64,000 nucleotides of DNA from Hirudo medicinalis (taxonomy: Eukaryota; Annelida; Clitellata; Hirudinida; Hirudinidae): assembly GCA_011800805.1 (NCBI GenBank), contig MPNW01000283.1, positions 1 to 64,000 on the forward strand, written 5' to 3'. The translations under genes were made by a program, and so were the position numbers. Position 1 is the first letter of the stretch, and each line of letters begins with the position of its first letter. The notes under the pieces were generated by a model. That model was given only the letters and a program-made list of their open reading frames with translations. It made no database searches and was not told the origin of the DNA. Positions 51,501 through 63,669 of the stretch are shown piece after piece.

Positions 51501-52907
51501 AAACAAATAGCCTAATAAAAAAAACTTAATATTGATGCCTAACAATTTTAGTTTAATCACCTGTTTTTATTAAATTAATCTGTAAATAGGATGTTTCATA
51601 AGCACTATAATTATTGAACCTCTTGAATATTAAACCAAACCAGGGAGATAAACTGATGAGGATTCCAAGTGACTTCATCGAGGACAACAGGTCTGAGTTG
51701 ATTCGGCAGATGAATCTCAGTGACTCGGATGACATTGTTTGTGGCGAGGACTACCTCAGTCCTCCATCTTTCACATTCCCATACAGGACCTTCTCTGAAA
51801 AGTATAACAAACTGACCAGTGTAAGTTGATGAATGATATTAAGGACTTATTATTTCAAAATTAAAAGTTCTAACATTTGAAATGTCCCTGAGTTAAAGGC
51901 AGGTTAAAACATGTGAAATTAATCATTTATTTTGGGACCAATTTTTTACTTGATTGTGGTTTAATATGTTTGATTAATTTTAATTTAAATAAATTAATTA
52001 CCAGCTAAGTTACTTAATAAATAAGTCATTAACGTATTTATTCAATCAATGTTTCAGGTCCAGGAGGAAGAGGAAACGAGTTTCCAAACCATTCCTGAGT
52101 ATACCAACTTCCCCAACAAATCTTCAAGACCCAGTTTTAAACATCAGTCTTCGTCCATTTCGTCCGGATCTGGATCGATTGACGGCACATTCACCCACTT
52201 GGAAGCTGCCTCTGTAGCCTTAGAGGGAAGCCGGAAGAGAAAATCGAGTGCCAGATATCTCGGATCGCCAAGTTCCGAGAGCTCTTCGGGTGATCTCATG
52301 AGCTTTCCACAGACTCCTAGACCTCCCTCCCTTGATGAGAAGGAAGTTATGAAATTAGATCATGCATATGCAAATAAGATCAAAGGTGAGGATTACTGTG
52401 AGCCAAAAAACAAGCAAGGAGATTATTTGGAACCTCAAACTAAAACAGATGGCAGAAGTTTGTTTGTGACTGATTAATTTTTCATTTTAGGTTTTTGTAA
52501 CGAATAATTAATTACAGTAATTCAGTTTAGATATTGCTGAAGTTGATAAGAATGTCATCATTATTATAATAATTTATCAATATAATAACAATATTATTTT
52601 TATTATTAATATTGATTGAATGGCTTAAATCATGCAACATTGTGCTGCTTAGCCCATTCCAAGATGATTAATAATTACTGTTAATTAATAAATAATTACT
52701 CAAATTAATGTTTAAAAATAATTGTAACCTGCTTACATAGATGTGAAAAATACTGGAATTTTCCTTGAAAATCCTGAGTATATGAGCCAGTTACCTAATA
52801 ACAACTTTTTGCCTTCGATGGTCAGTTTAATAACTTGTGGAATGCATCTGGAATGCACTCAATAACATTAACTAAGTCTTATTTATTCTTTGCAGTATCA
52901 ACAATGA
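39515..52907 (+). CDS. EGFR: EGFR/ErbB-family receptor with degenerate kinase domain
   Basis: About 28–30 exons. Exon 1 (39515–39620) encodes a hydrophobic signal peptide ([17 protein letters not shown]). The ectodomain follows the ErbB order: L1 (exons 39698–39858, 39989–40136, 42627–42749), furin-like cysteine-rich region (42971–43027, 43246–43358, 44566–44707, about 44916–44982), L2 (about 45452–46500), and a second cysteine-rich region (about 46574–48540). The TM helix ([20 protein letters not shown]) is near 48900. The cytoplasmic part has [12 protein letters not shown], a glycine loop [13 protein letters not shown] Lys (49558–49569 region) and the helix C Glu in [11 protein letters not shown]. 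The catalytic loop reads VHRNLAARN (HRN at 50263–50271) and DFG is replaced by DAM (50490–50498). SDVWSYG and [21 protein letters not shown] follow. The tail has DYLSPP and a late NPEY. The stop is at 52905–52907. Confidence 0.92.
40440..41745 (-). mobile_element. 5'-truncated CR1/L2-like LINE, antisense in receptor intron 3
   Basis: Minus-strand RT sequence from about 41741 down: [58 protein letters not shown] and the catalytic [11 protein letters not shown] (near 41220). After frameshifts come [18 protein letters not shown] and, at 40560–40870, [25 protein letters not shown] and HWLRI, which are typical of the RT connection region. There is no endonuclease and several frames are broken, so it is a dead 5'-truncated copy. 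It accounts for much of the long intron between 40136 and 42627. Confidence 0.85.
43431..44512. mobile_element. non-autonomous DNA transposon with 78-bp terminal inverted repeats
   Basis: The left end (43431–43509) and the reverse complement of the right end (44435–44512) align over about 78 bases, including the shared core GGCAAAAGCCAACTC and the shared inner end GGTTTTCC. The 8-base direct repeat ATCACATT lies at 43423–43430 and 44513–44520, consistent with a target-site duplication. The motif AAGTTGGCC recurs just inside the left end, and GGCCAACTC inside the right end, like subterminal transposase-binding repeats. The 1,082-base body has no transposase. An 8-bp duplication suggests a hAT-type source, but the terminal sequence alone does not settle that. 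It lies in a receptor intron ending 54 bases before the acceptor of exon 44566. Confidence 0.75.
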
Positions 52908-53880
52908 GGAGTCTAATATAAAGATTTTGCTCGGTCAGAAATATTTGATGCAAGAAATTTCAGGCCTTGAAAAAGTTTTACTTGTCAGGCACATGTGAAT
53001 GTTTTTGTTTTAATTTCACTTTGGATTTCCTTTAAAATATTTGCAAAACTTTCATGATCTCCACTTGTGACCAATTTGCAGTGACTCAACAGAGTTCCTC
53101 ATTGTGTTGTCCATGATTAGACTAACATTTAGAATTTATTTAACAAGGGTTGAATACATGTTTCCATTTGTTAGTTAATTAAGAAACCTTTTGCTAGGCT
53201 GGTGTAGCAGGGAAATGTGATGAAATTAATCATGGTGAAACTTGAATAGAATGCCATTTTCCATTCAAATGGAATATATTTTTAAAATGAAATTGTTTAT
53301 GGATTACAGATTAAAATTTTTTTGCCAGATTTTTAAATTTGAAACATGTTGAAGGATTTTGTTTTGGTTGAACCTTTATTGATAAAATAGTTTTTGAACT
53401 CGTTATTCTTCTAAGCTTTTCTTGGATTTGGATTGAATTGGTTGGTTACATCCAACCAATTTTTAGAGTAATTTTCAGAGGTAGTCAGGAATGGTGAATT
53501 TTGTGAACTCCAACTAATTGCAAAACCCGAGAGCAGAAGGAGCTGCTTCAGCTTTCAAATATCTGTTGTTATGCGAGACTTTGTCAAAACCTTTGGCCAG
53601 CGGGAAATATTACATGCGTCTTAGCAAATGAAACAGTATATGACCAAATACGAATCGATACGTCAAATGTGAGGGTTACGCTTTTTGGCAGATTCAAAAA
53701 ATCATAAAATAACAACATTGTTAAGTTTTTTCCTTGCAGTTTTTTGCCAAGTTTGCGTGAGCTTAAATGAAGCATTGCGACTGGACAGACACTGACGCGA
53801 TGGATCACGCAACACCCAATGTTTGGTGTTAAATGTTTTTAAAAATACATTGACAAATTTGTTTTAAATAATAGTTTCAA
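52908..53880. other. receptor 3' flank
   Basis: No coding signal. It probably includes the 3' UTR of the receptor gene up to the start of the LINE remains. Confidence 0.35.
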
Positions 53881-53889
53881 CTAATAGTA

Positions 53890-55620
53890 GAATAATAGAA
53901 TATAATCAGAATTGAATGGTTCTAGATCAATGTTTAGTGACGTAACTTGTGGTGTTCCTCAATGTTCTATTCTTGGTCCATTACTTTTTATCATTTATAT
54001 TAACGATTTACATAATTCCTCATCAATGCTTATATTCTTGTTATTCGCGGATGATACAAATGTATTTGTCTCTGGCAAAAATCTTAACGAATTAATTATT
54101 AACATCAACGGGGAGTTGACAAATGTTGACATGGTTTCGAGCCAATAAGCTGTCCTTAAATATCGAAAAGAAATTTTATGTTGTTGTGCTAAAAAAATAA
54201 GAATAAATCTTATAGTATTCAACCTAGCATTAACGGCTTGAACATTAAACATGTTACCTCCACTAAATTCCTTGGCATTATTATCGATAATAAATTAAAC
54301 TGGTCTTTGCATATCAATTATGTTGCCTCCAAAATTTCCAAAAACATTGGTGTCATGTCAAAGTTCAGTTCATTTGTTGATAGAAAAATTCTTATAATGC
54401 TATACTATTCACTAATCTATCCTTATTTCACTTATTGTAATATAGCTTGGGCATCTAACTATCCCTCTAAACTTATCCCTTTACTCACTCTCCAAAAAAG
54501 AATCATCCGCATTATATTTCGTCTCCATCCACGTGCTCAGACAAAGGACTATTTTATTTCAAATGGATTTCTGAATATTTATCAGATCAATAAATTCCAA
54601 ACTTGCCTCTTCATATTTACTTATGAACATAACTTGCTGCCTTCGTCCTTTAATAATATGTTTTCCAAATCTTCAGACATCCACTCTTACAATCTTGGAT
54701 CATCCAATCAATTCAGATCTGAATTTTCCCGTACAACCTTCAAAAAATTCTCCATATGTTGTCGAGGTCCACTCTTGTTCTCCATTCTACCATCATCCCT
54801 TACTTCTGTAAACAGTTTCTCACTATTTAAATCTCGTCTTAAAAAATACATTTTGTCCAGTTGTTGAGATTTACATTTCTTCGCCCCTTTATCTGTTGTA
54901 TCATTTATTTTATCCAACCTTCCTTGGTTTGTGTCACATCACTGCCCCGGTTGATCTATATCTTTCATTGTCACATATTCGTTAGTTTTTCCATGTTTTC
55001 TTCATTTTTCATTGTTTTCATCAATTTTCTTATGTTCGTTAGCAATAAAAAGTTGCATTATCACTCTCAGTTTATCAATTATGTAAAAACTATTTCATAC
55101 GTGTCGCCGTAATTATGTCATTTTGTAACCGGTTATAATAACAACAACAGTTATAATAACAACAACGGTTATAATAACAACAACAGTTATAATAACAACA
55201 ACGGTTATAATAACAACAACAGTTATAATAACAACAACGGTTATAATAACAACAACGGTTATAATAACAACAACAGTTATAATAACAACAACGGTTATAA
55301 TAACAACAACAGTTATAATAACAACAACGGTTATAATAACAACAACGGTTATAATAACAGCAACGGTTATAATAACAACAACAGTTATAATAACAACAAC
55401 GGTTATAATAACAACAACGGTTATAATAACAACAACGGTTATAATAACAACAACGGTTATAATAACAACAACGGTTATAATAACAACAACGGTTATCCCC
55501 TAGACGTGAATTATATTCCCTTGGGATACACCGTGAATTTGTAAATTTTTTTATATGTTTTTTTGGGGTTCTTCGTTCAGAGTTTTGAAATAAACGAATT
55601 CTAAACTTTAAAAAAAATAA
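53890..55620 (+). mobile_element. 5'-truncated Jockey/CR1-like LINE with 3' tail
   Basis: Begins within RT: SDVTCGVPQCSILGPLLFII (usual PQGS is PQCS here) followed by LLFADDTNVFVSG at about 54040–54075. A frameshift follows near 54140. A 209-codon open stretch (54238–54867) carries FLGIIIDNKLNWSLHINYV, MLYYSLIYPYFTYCNIAW and LQKRIIRIIF, and ends SRLKKYILSSC before the stop, the normal C-terminal end of such RTs. The 3' UTR contains an 18-bp array (55131–55490) and ends in a short A-rich tail near 55608. The body is little decayed downstream of the single frameshift, so the insertion may be fairly young. Confidence 0.85.
55131..55490 (+). repeat. 18-bp minisatellite, 20 units, within LINE tail
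   Basis: Exactly 360 bases of GGTTATAATAACAACAAC-type units. About one in three begins AG instead of GG, and one unit carries an A-to-G change (AACAGCAAC). A partial unit GGTTAT follows. In the plus frame starting at 55131 the units read Gly/Ser-Tyr-Asn-Asn-Asn-Asn without stops. Confidence 0.95.
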
Positions 55621-56022
55621 TAATAGCTAACAGTTTTAAATAATTATGTATCACCGGTCAAATTAATATTAATGTAATGTGATGTGGCTCAAATACATTT
55701 TGGCATTAAAGTGTTTTTAATATCTGTTGCTGCATTTTGTTTGAGGTGAATAACTTCTTTCAGCTAATTATCCACATTATCATTAACAATGGCACTGCGA
55801 AGTTAACGACAACACTAATACTGAAAGGATGAAAGGGTTATTTGATCGATGACGACGTCATCGTGGGGCAGCTTTTATTAGAATTAAAAAAATTAATTAA
55901 AAATCAATTAAGTTTAAGTTTAATCAATCGATTAAGTTTTTATGATGGGAAAGTTAATCAACAATTTATTTAAATCATAAGCAGAGATTATGTCCCTCAA
56001 GCAAGATGTTTATGCAACAAAT
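55621..56022. other. intergenic between LINE tail and SMOC-like gene
   Basis: AT-rich. It presumably includes the SMOC-like 3' UTR. No other feature seen. Confidence 0.3.
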
Positions 56023-59000
56023 TCACGTAAGCATCGTAGTGAATGGGTTCTTGCCTGATCGCTTGGATGGGCTTGAAGAAATCTTGCTCAGTTCTAGGAA
56101 TTTAAACATACAAAGCGATTTAAATGATATATTATTAACAATATTTTCAAGAAACATCTCAATAAATAAAAGTTTTTTTATAAAGAGTAAATTATGACAA
56201 TGATGAATCAACCCTACCACTCAATCCAAAACAATCAATCCATTCTTTCAAGGAAATATTTTCATCTTGATCAGCATCACAGAAATTGGTAAACTTCCGA
56301 CCGCAATAATGCATCAACTTTTCACTCTTTGTAAGGGCTCGTTTTATTTCATTTCTAAAAGCTTTGATTTCTGTCTTACTGAGAATCTGCAATAAATGCG
56401 GAAGTCTGTTCTGTAAATTTATTCACAAAATATCACAGAAAGCAAGTTTATTTCTGTTAACATGTTGCAAAAAGTAATTTTTGTCAAAAATTATTGCGAC
56501 TATGTAAAATATTATCTTACTGAGTCGTTGTTGGAGTCCAACACTTTGAACTTCCAACGAACAGCCTGTTCTTCTAACGACTGAGATGGATCTGGTTCGT
56601 CGGGACTTCTAAAGGCGTTTATTTATTTATTTTGTTAGCACGTGTTTATATCTGTTCATTGATAACTGATATTGGTGGAATGCTGTAACCTAACTTGTGA
56701 AAGTTTCAATAATTTAAGTGAATTTTTAATCCCTGTAATGAATTGTATGAATTAATGAACGCGTTGAATGTAATGAAGGTAAATGAGGTGATCATTACTT
56801 CATGGAAGAATCGTCTGCCATTTGTTGTGTTGTTATATCAAGGAGTTCAACCAGAAGTTTTTTCTTTGAATTCAGCTGACATCCTGTGAAAGTTTTAAAT
56901 ATTTCTGTAATTAATAGCTAATAAAACTGTGTTCCGTTGCAATGGTAAAATTAAGTCCAAAAGTTAATACTTAATTGTCTAAAATAATTGAAAGAAAACC
57001 TGGCATGGTTCTTGCTAATAATTCAATTTCCTCGCAATTTGGAGTAATGTTTTGCGTGGCCACACCAGGAATGGCAATGCCAGTTTTTGGATCAACACAC
57101 CAGCAGTACCGAGTAGAAGTGTGACATTGCGCCCTCATGTAAAGGCCTGATACGGGATCGCAGTCTGGCACGTAGATGTGGCCTCTAGGATTGTCTTTGT
57201 CAAGTTGTGTGGCCTTTTGCCTCTCAGTGAAACAATCACCACTTTGAAGAAGATCTTGACTCGATTCTTCCTGGTGGTTGCTACGTCTGCGAGGCTGTTC
57301 TTTTGTGTGTTTGCCTTTGTCACCAGATTTTTGTTTTTTATTCTTGCCTCCTGTGGAATTTCAAATTAGTAATATTAATTTGAACTTAGTACAAATATAG
57401 TAACAACTTTTGTTTAACATAATTTATTATCATTATATAATTAATCATTTATCGTCATCATTTATTGGCATATTTTCTCCAAAATTCATTTTAGTACTTA
57501 CGTTTGTCCTTGTGCATTGATAACTTCTGATATTCTCCCGCTGAAATGCGTGACACGATGTAACAAAATAAATCCACAAGCAGCTACATATTAAACGCTA
57601 CATATTACATATATAATTAAGTGACCAATCGCTTATTCGAATAATAAAACGTTATGTGCTTACTTCTTATCATGAGGTCCAATATCGATGGTTCTCCTGA
57701 ATTATCTCTGGACCTTTGACTCGACTTCTTCTTCCGACTTGCATCACTTGGCCACGAATGCAAAGAAATGGGAAACCTACCTTCAAACTTTGGCCTGTGT
57801 TCAATTTTTCTGCCTTTTTTCGAGATATTGGTTACTTCTGGAATGTAGACAGATTCCTTATTGTCAATTTCGAGAAATTAAATTATGACCTTTAAATCTG
57901 AATACATTATGATCTACAAAAGTCAATTGGATTTCTTTGTGGCAGATAAACTATCGAAAACAATTATGACTTATAATTCGTGTCTTGATCCAAAAATCCA
58001 ATGTTAGAGACATTTACAAATTCAATTTTCAAAGCTCTAAGAAGACACTTCACATTATTAAGCAGAAGGACTGACTTTTATTCGCTTAATCTCATTAAAC
58101 TGCACATCCGCTGTGTCCTCAGACGACAAATTAAGGATTCGTGTTTTCACTCCTAAGAGCAGACGTGTTATTCAAATTGGCGCATTGTCGTTTGGAGGGT
58201 TCTGCTAAGAACTTGACTTAAACTACAATAATCTTAAACTCTGATGTCAACCGCTAATTAGTTGCACTAAAGTAGAAGTAGCAAAATGTGACTTATTGAC
58301 ATTTGAACTAAAAGTCGCTTAAATGAGAATTTTAACCTTCGTATTGCAGACATTCCATCCACTCTTCCAACGCGATATGTTCGTCTTCGTTTTTGTCACA
58401 CACCACCGGAAAATCGTTGGCACATAAGGTGGGTTTGACGATCTTCTTGACGATGGCTTTCAGTGTTTGAATTTCATGATTGGACAATGATGTGTCACGG
58501 TCTTTATCGAGTTCTTTGAACTTCCATTCTGCCACTAATCGCGGTGATGTGTTGTTGATTAGTTTGCTGGAGTTGCTCAGATGAGAGTTTACCTGTGGAG
58601 ATCCTGAGAAGAAGATATCAGCCATCTGTTGATCCACGAAGGATATTTGAATGCAAATGTTAAGAACATGTACAGAAAACTTGTGCTTTATGTAACGGAA
58701 TTATACGAAATCTATTCGACATTCAAACTTGTTTTTATTCTTGAATTTGAAGAGATAATTCACTGATTCACAGACCTTGATCTCTCAGAAGTTCTTCTCT
58801 AAAGAGGTTGATGAGGTTGAAATTGAAATCATTCTTTTTCTTTTCTTGGCAACCTTTCAACTTCAATCCTTCAATCACGTTTAGTTATGATGCTAACGCC
58901 TTGGGATTATCACAGAAGCATCAAAGAAAGCCAATGAGAAGGAATGAAATTGAGAAGGAATTCAGAGACGTCAAAAATAATATGAAAAATTATAAAAAAA

Positions 59001-60748
59001 ATTATAAAAAATTACAAAAAATAAAAAACGTCGTGACGATCGGAAAATCACAAGCTCTCCGCGGAGAACCCCACCTCAAAAAGGATGGCCCTAACAGCGC
59101 AATATTTAAAAAGATTTTGGTGAGGCCGTCTCAAAGCCTTCTTTAAGGATGAACTCCTCGTAAAAATAAAGACAAATAAAATCAAGATCCAAGCATTTAA
59201 ACTAAGATGATAAGCAACATGAAGATGGACGGCCACTTGAAAAAATGTTTATTACAAGAAATCTCATCTTAAAGGTATTTAAAATCTGAATAACTAAATG
59301 CGGACTTGAAGATGATGGGTAGAACTAATTGTCGGGTCTGCCCAAGCTAAGATAACAAAAAGGATGCTGCACATGAAGTGAACCAAAGATGGTTCTCAAA
59401 GTTAAACGAAATAATAGTAATGGCTTGAGATCGCTGATGAAGTTGTGATGTAGAATGAGAACAGTCGAGACAATGTGAGACGAGTGCTCTCCATCACGAT
59501 TGAAGGTCTTCTTCAGGTCTTCGTCGAGATTACATGGAGACTGAGTTGCGAGTTTCCGTGTTAAGCCCAATAATCAAATTTGAGCTTAGAGTATTCGGAG
59601 ACTTATTCACAATTCATAAACAGGTCCTGTATTTTCGTTCTTAATACTTACTTAAGTACAGCCTAATGGAAGAAATAAAGGGTAAATTGATCCTCGCACG
59701 GAAAAGTTGGAAGGATTATTTTACAGAGGAGTTTCGCTCAGAGACAACATAAACTCGAATCCCCAAAAGGCGAAAATCGTTGTTTATTGAGACAAGAAGG
59801 AGTGAATGAGGAAGAGAGTTTCATTCCAAAGGAGAGGAAAGATTGATGTGAGTGAGAAGAAATGAAGTAACAGCGGTGTTGATGGATACAAACACTTGAA
59901 GAGAAGATGTGGTAATGGAATGCATGTATCGACATTTATTTTGCATGTTTAGATGAGTGAGTTTTGATGGCTTATCTTACTATTTTAAATGTAACAGTTT
60001 TTGGGGAGATTAACAATGTTTATGTAAGAATGTAATTTAAAGTAAATGATATTGAATATGTCATATTTCAAAATATCATTTTCATTCAAATAAATTTAAC
60101 CTCTTCGCTTTTTTACGTTGATCGCATTTTGACTGTTTTTTGAACCTGTCAAATGTTTGACAACATCCCTTATTTCTGTTCAATACGTAATAATGTAATA
60201 CTAATATTTCTCATAATAATTTAGTGCTCATGCATTGTAATTTAAACATGGCGAAGTTAATTATTTAAAATACATTTATCTAGCACTATGTTAATTGTGT
60301 TTAATTAACTTAATTAATAACTTGAAGACAAACCTTCACATCTGGTTTTGTTTCTTCCAAAAGCAGATGTTCTGGGCAAGGGCTTTCCTTCTTCATTGAC
60401 ACACCAACAGTAACCCATCATGTCGTGGCACTGAATCTCTTGAAAGCCTCCGTCTGTTCGACAGGATGGGACGTGGAGATAAGTCAAGTCACCCTTCATG
60501 GATTTTTCCACAGCCCTTCGTCTTTCTTTTTGGCAGCGAGTTTCTTTAGCTTAGAATTAAATTGTCGTTTATGTACTCTTGCACTCCTTTTTTTAGTGAC
60601 AAAATACGATTACTATAAAATTATTGTTATTATTATTGTTACTGTTAATATTCCTATTATTATTTATTTAAGTGAAGCAGAGCATTATGTTTTAAGAAAG
60701 TTACTATAATTAGTAATGATCATCAGTTTTCTGAGTATAGTAATAATA

Positions 60749-60810
<62 letters not shown>

Positions 60811-61233
60811 CATAATGAGAAAGTGACAACAAACAAGAGCAAGAGGAGGCCTGGTTATGAGTTGAAATGCAATCCACATTGGAACGTTTGCATCTGAAAC
60901 AATTCTTCTCTTTCACTTGAGTGGATGGACTTTTGAGTTCATCGGAGTAAAATGTTAAATTTGTTTCCTCGACCATCACTTCTCTTGATTCTCCGGTCAC
61001 CATTTCGTTCGCTCCTAATGGCTGCAAATGCCGATAATTATAATCATGTAAAGCTGATTTCATTAGATTAAATTATTTGTTGAATTAAGTTTAATTTGAA
61101 AGATAATAAATGCAATTCGTAATTGTATGTAATTTGTACATTAAGCACAACTTCTCACCGTTTGGATAACCTGGGCAGGTTCGCAAAAACAAACTCTGTA
61201 AGCAATTAAACAGACGAGCAACAGGCGGGACAT
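56023..61233 (-). CDS. SMOC-like secreted matricellular protein with duplicated TY–EC module
   Basis: Minus-strand gene. The start exon (ATG 61231–61233) encodes a signal peptide, MSRLLLVCLIAYRVCFC. A second exon near 60850–61030 is Cys-containing (CFRCKRSNVDC) but not an obvious Kazal/follistatin fold. Thyroglobulin-1 domain 1 (60330–60550) has FQEIQCHDMMGYCWCV. EC domain 1 follows (about 58750–58840 and 58336–58604), beginning GCQEKKK and containing EF loops DKDRDTSLSNHE and DKNEDEHIALEE. A basic linker (57500–57855) leads to TY1 domain 2 (about 56995–57355; RAQCHTSTRYCWCVDP) and EC domain 2 (GCQLNSKKKLLVELLD, EF loops DSNNDSILSKTE and DADQDENISLKE). The last exon (56023–56095) ends FTTMLT. 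Junction phases agree from TY1-1 through EC1 into the linker (YE|EVTN), supporting one gene. SMOC proteins bind heparan sulfate and modulate BMP signalling. Confidence 0.85.
60738..60809. repeat. (TAA)n microsatellite
   Basis: About 70 bases of nearly uninterrupted TAA/AAT triplets in an intron of the SMOC-like gene. Confidence 0.9.
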
Positions 61234-62880
61234 TCTATCCTTCGATGATTCTCCTTCTTTATGTTTTTCTGGGATCGATTTCACGAGTTGTTGGGAGGAG
61301 GTGTTACGAACAAAACTAAATTGAATGTTTTCCTCAAAATTCGATTAAAATTATTACCAAGTTCAACTCTTTGTGTAACCACGGTTGCTTCGCATTGTTC
61401 AACGCCTTCCCTAGAATATTTAACCTTAACTAATATAGGCAAATTCAAATAATGTTCTGGGTGTAAAAATAATAATTAACGAATAAATAATTTACGAATC
61501 TCAGATCATTGCATCGTTTGATTGAACATTTTGAGTAGCAGTCTGCGAGCCACCGAGCACAACCTGGAAGCTTTTATAGGCGTCGTTGAATGCCAGATGA
61601 AGGAGGAATTCTTGATGGATTGTTGCCTCCGATGATCCCCTTTCGCTGGGGAAGAGGTGCTGTCGTTAATGAAGCCAACTTCAAAGACCCTCTTAACTCG
61701 ATTCGATGTCGAAATGTAATGGACAGTGCTTTTAATAATTAATAATTGACAGCCACGGATTGATGCATTGAAGAGAAATTCATTCCAACGTTGTGAAGCA
61801 CTCGAAATTACCACCCAGGTACGCACTTAAATTGACAAGGAATTGGGTGTTTAACTTTCGTAACGATTGCTCTCAACGCCTCGTTTTTAACTGTTTGTTA
61901 ACAACAATTGGACATCAGCATCTGGCTTTGTTTAAACGGAACTAAAATCACACTTTAATCAAATTTTAATCGAATCTTTATTAATAGTTTTTATTTTCGA
62001 AGGTTTCTTAATTTGATTGGTTAACGTTTGAAAATACATGAATAATTAAGTCATACATTTATCATCTTTGATTGCCTAAAGTTAAAAGAGCTCCAAAACA
62101 TTATCTTGTATTTTGAAGCATTCTTTTCGAATGAACTTGAGAAATATGTCGGTAGTTCACGTTGGAGAGAGTGGCTTGTTGAGCTGCTTGTTGTGTTTTT
62201 AACAACTATCAATGGAATATAAATTGCTTCAGCGAGTAGTCTGGTGCCACACTCATTTAGCCAAAGATCCCGTGAGTCTATCGATGAATACGAGTGATAA
62301 TAGCGGCGATGATGTTGGCGCTGGTGGTGGAGGTAAGAGTGATGATGGCGATGGTGGTGCTGATGGTGATGTGATACTCTTACTCTCGGTAAGAGTCGCC
62401 GTTGTAATTAATCGATATTTTGTGATTATTTTTTTAAGATGATCATTACGACGATGACGGAAAATTCTGTTGTTTTTGGTTGCTAGGCGTAAAGAAATTG
62501 AATCAATCAATTCTTATCAGTTGCATGTTGAATGATTTTTTTCGATTCAATTTGTCTTGAGAAGTCAGTTCCTGCAAAATAAACACGCTTTTTCTGTGCA
62601 AATTTTCAAACAAGAAATTCCGTGATCACATTCATTCGCGTAAAAATATATTTTGCCATTCATCTCATTCTTTCATTTCTATTCTTTCTCCGCCCATCCA
62701 TCTGTCTCTACGTAAATCATGCAACTCCAGCAACAGGCGCCCCCTGTCGACCTGTTGATGTAAAAAGAATTGTTGAGGCAACTTCAGGAACACAATAAGA
62801 TCCTCTCATCTTTATGCAATCTTCCTCCAGTGTTTGGCAAATTTACGCATTTCATTTTAAAGTGATTAACTTTGTTGTCA
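61234..62880. other. intergenic, SMOC-like gene 5' flank
   Basis: No supported exon. A GAT/GGT-rich stretch near 62300–62370 is simple sequence rather than a gene. Confidence 0.3.
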
Positions 62881-62901
62881 ATATTTATTTATTGTTATTG
62901 T

Positions 62902-62904
<3 letters not shown>

Positions 62905-62945
<41 letters not shown>

Positions 62946-63215
62946 TTATTTATTTATTTATTATTATTGCATTATAATATATATATATATATATTTATTT
63001 ATTAATTAATATATATAATGTGATAATAATAATAATTATTAAAATAATTTTTATTATTATTAAATTATTATTTAAATTATTATTACATATAATATTATAT
63101 ATAATAATATCATTATATATAATTTAATAATAATAATATTAATTATTGTTATAATTAATAAATTTATTATTATAATTTTATTAATATCATTATTATTATA
63201 ATTACATTTATTATT
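62905..63215. repeat. (TA)n, (ATTT)n and TAATAAT low-complexity block
   Basis: Two runs of TA dinucleotides (about 62909–62940 and 62976–62992) separated by ATTT units, followed by roughly 200 bases made almost only of A and T. Confidence 0.85.
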
Positions 63216-63669
63216 GCATTTTACCTCAATTTATCAATCGGTAGCTAATAAATTGTCAGGTAAATGCTATGAATTATTACTCAAGATGTCCAGCTTATCA
63301 ACTGTTCATCAAGGACTGTTCAAATATATTGTTGAAGCTCTGAGAGTTAAAATATTTGAGATATTTCATGATTTTATGCAAACATAAAGTAGATTATTTT
63401 AACATTTGCATTCCAAAATAAGATCGTCAAACCAACGAAAGTTTCGTCGTCCATGGTAATTTCTGAGGAAGTGTTTCTACCATCCACGAGTAATTCTTTG
63501 AAACACATCAACTAATCTGAGTATCTTGGGTGAATGCAATAAGCAACAAAATGTTCTGACAACGTCATTCGCATATCACATGGAAAATGTTTTTATAATT
63601 ATTAATTGCCTCTCTTTAAGTGCATCATAGAAAACAATAATAAAACAATAACAATAAAGCGTACGTATG

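Noticed and set aside
55131..55490. CRISPR-like array
   Set aside because: The repeats are contiguous 18-bp units with no spacers, in a eukaryotic LINE tail.
60710..61063. Open frame with a poly-Tyr run
   Set aside because: The poly-Tyr comes from the intronic TAA microsatellite. Only the upstream part is likely to be exon of the SMOC-like gene.
62212..62510. Open frames on both strands with Gly/Asp or Pro/Ser runs
   Set aside because: Produced by GAT/GGT-type simple sequence; no splice sites or recognisable domain.
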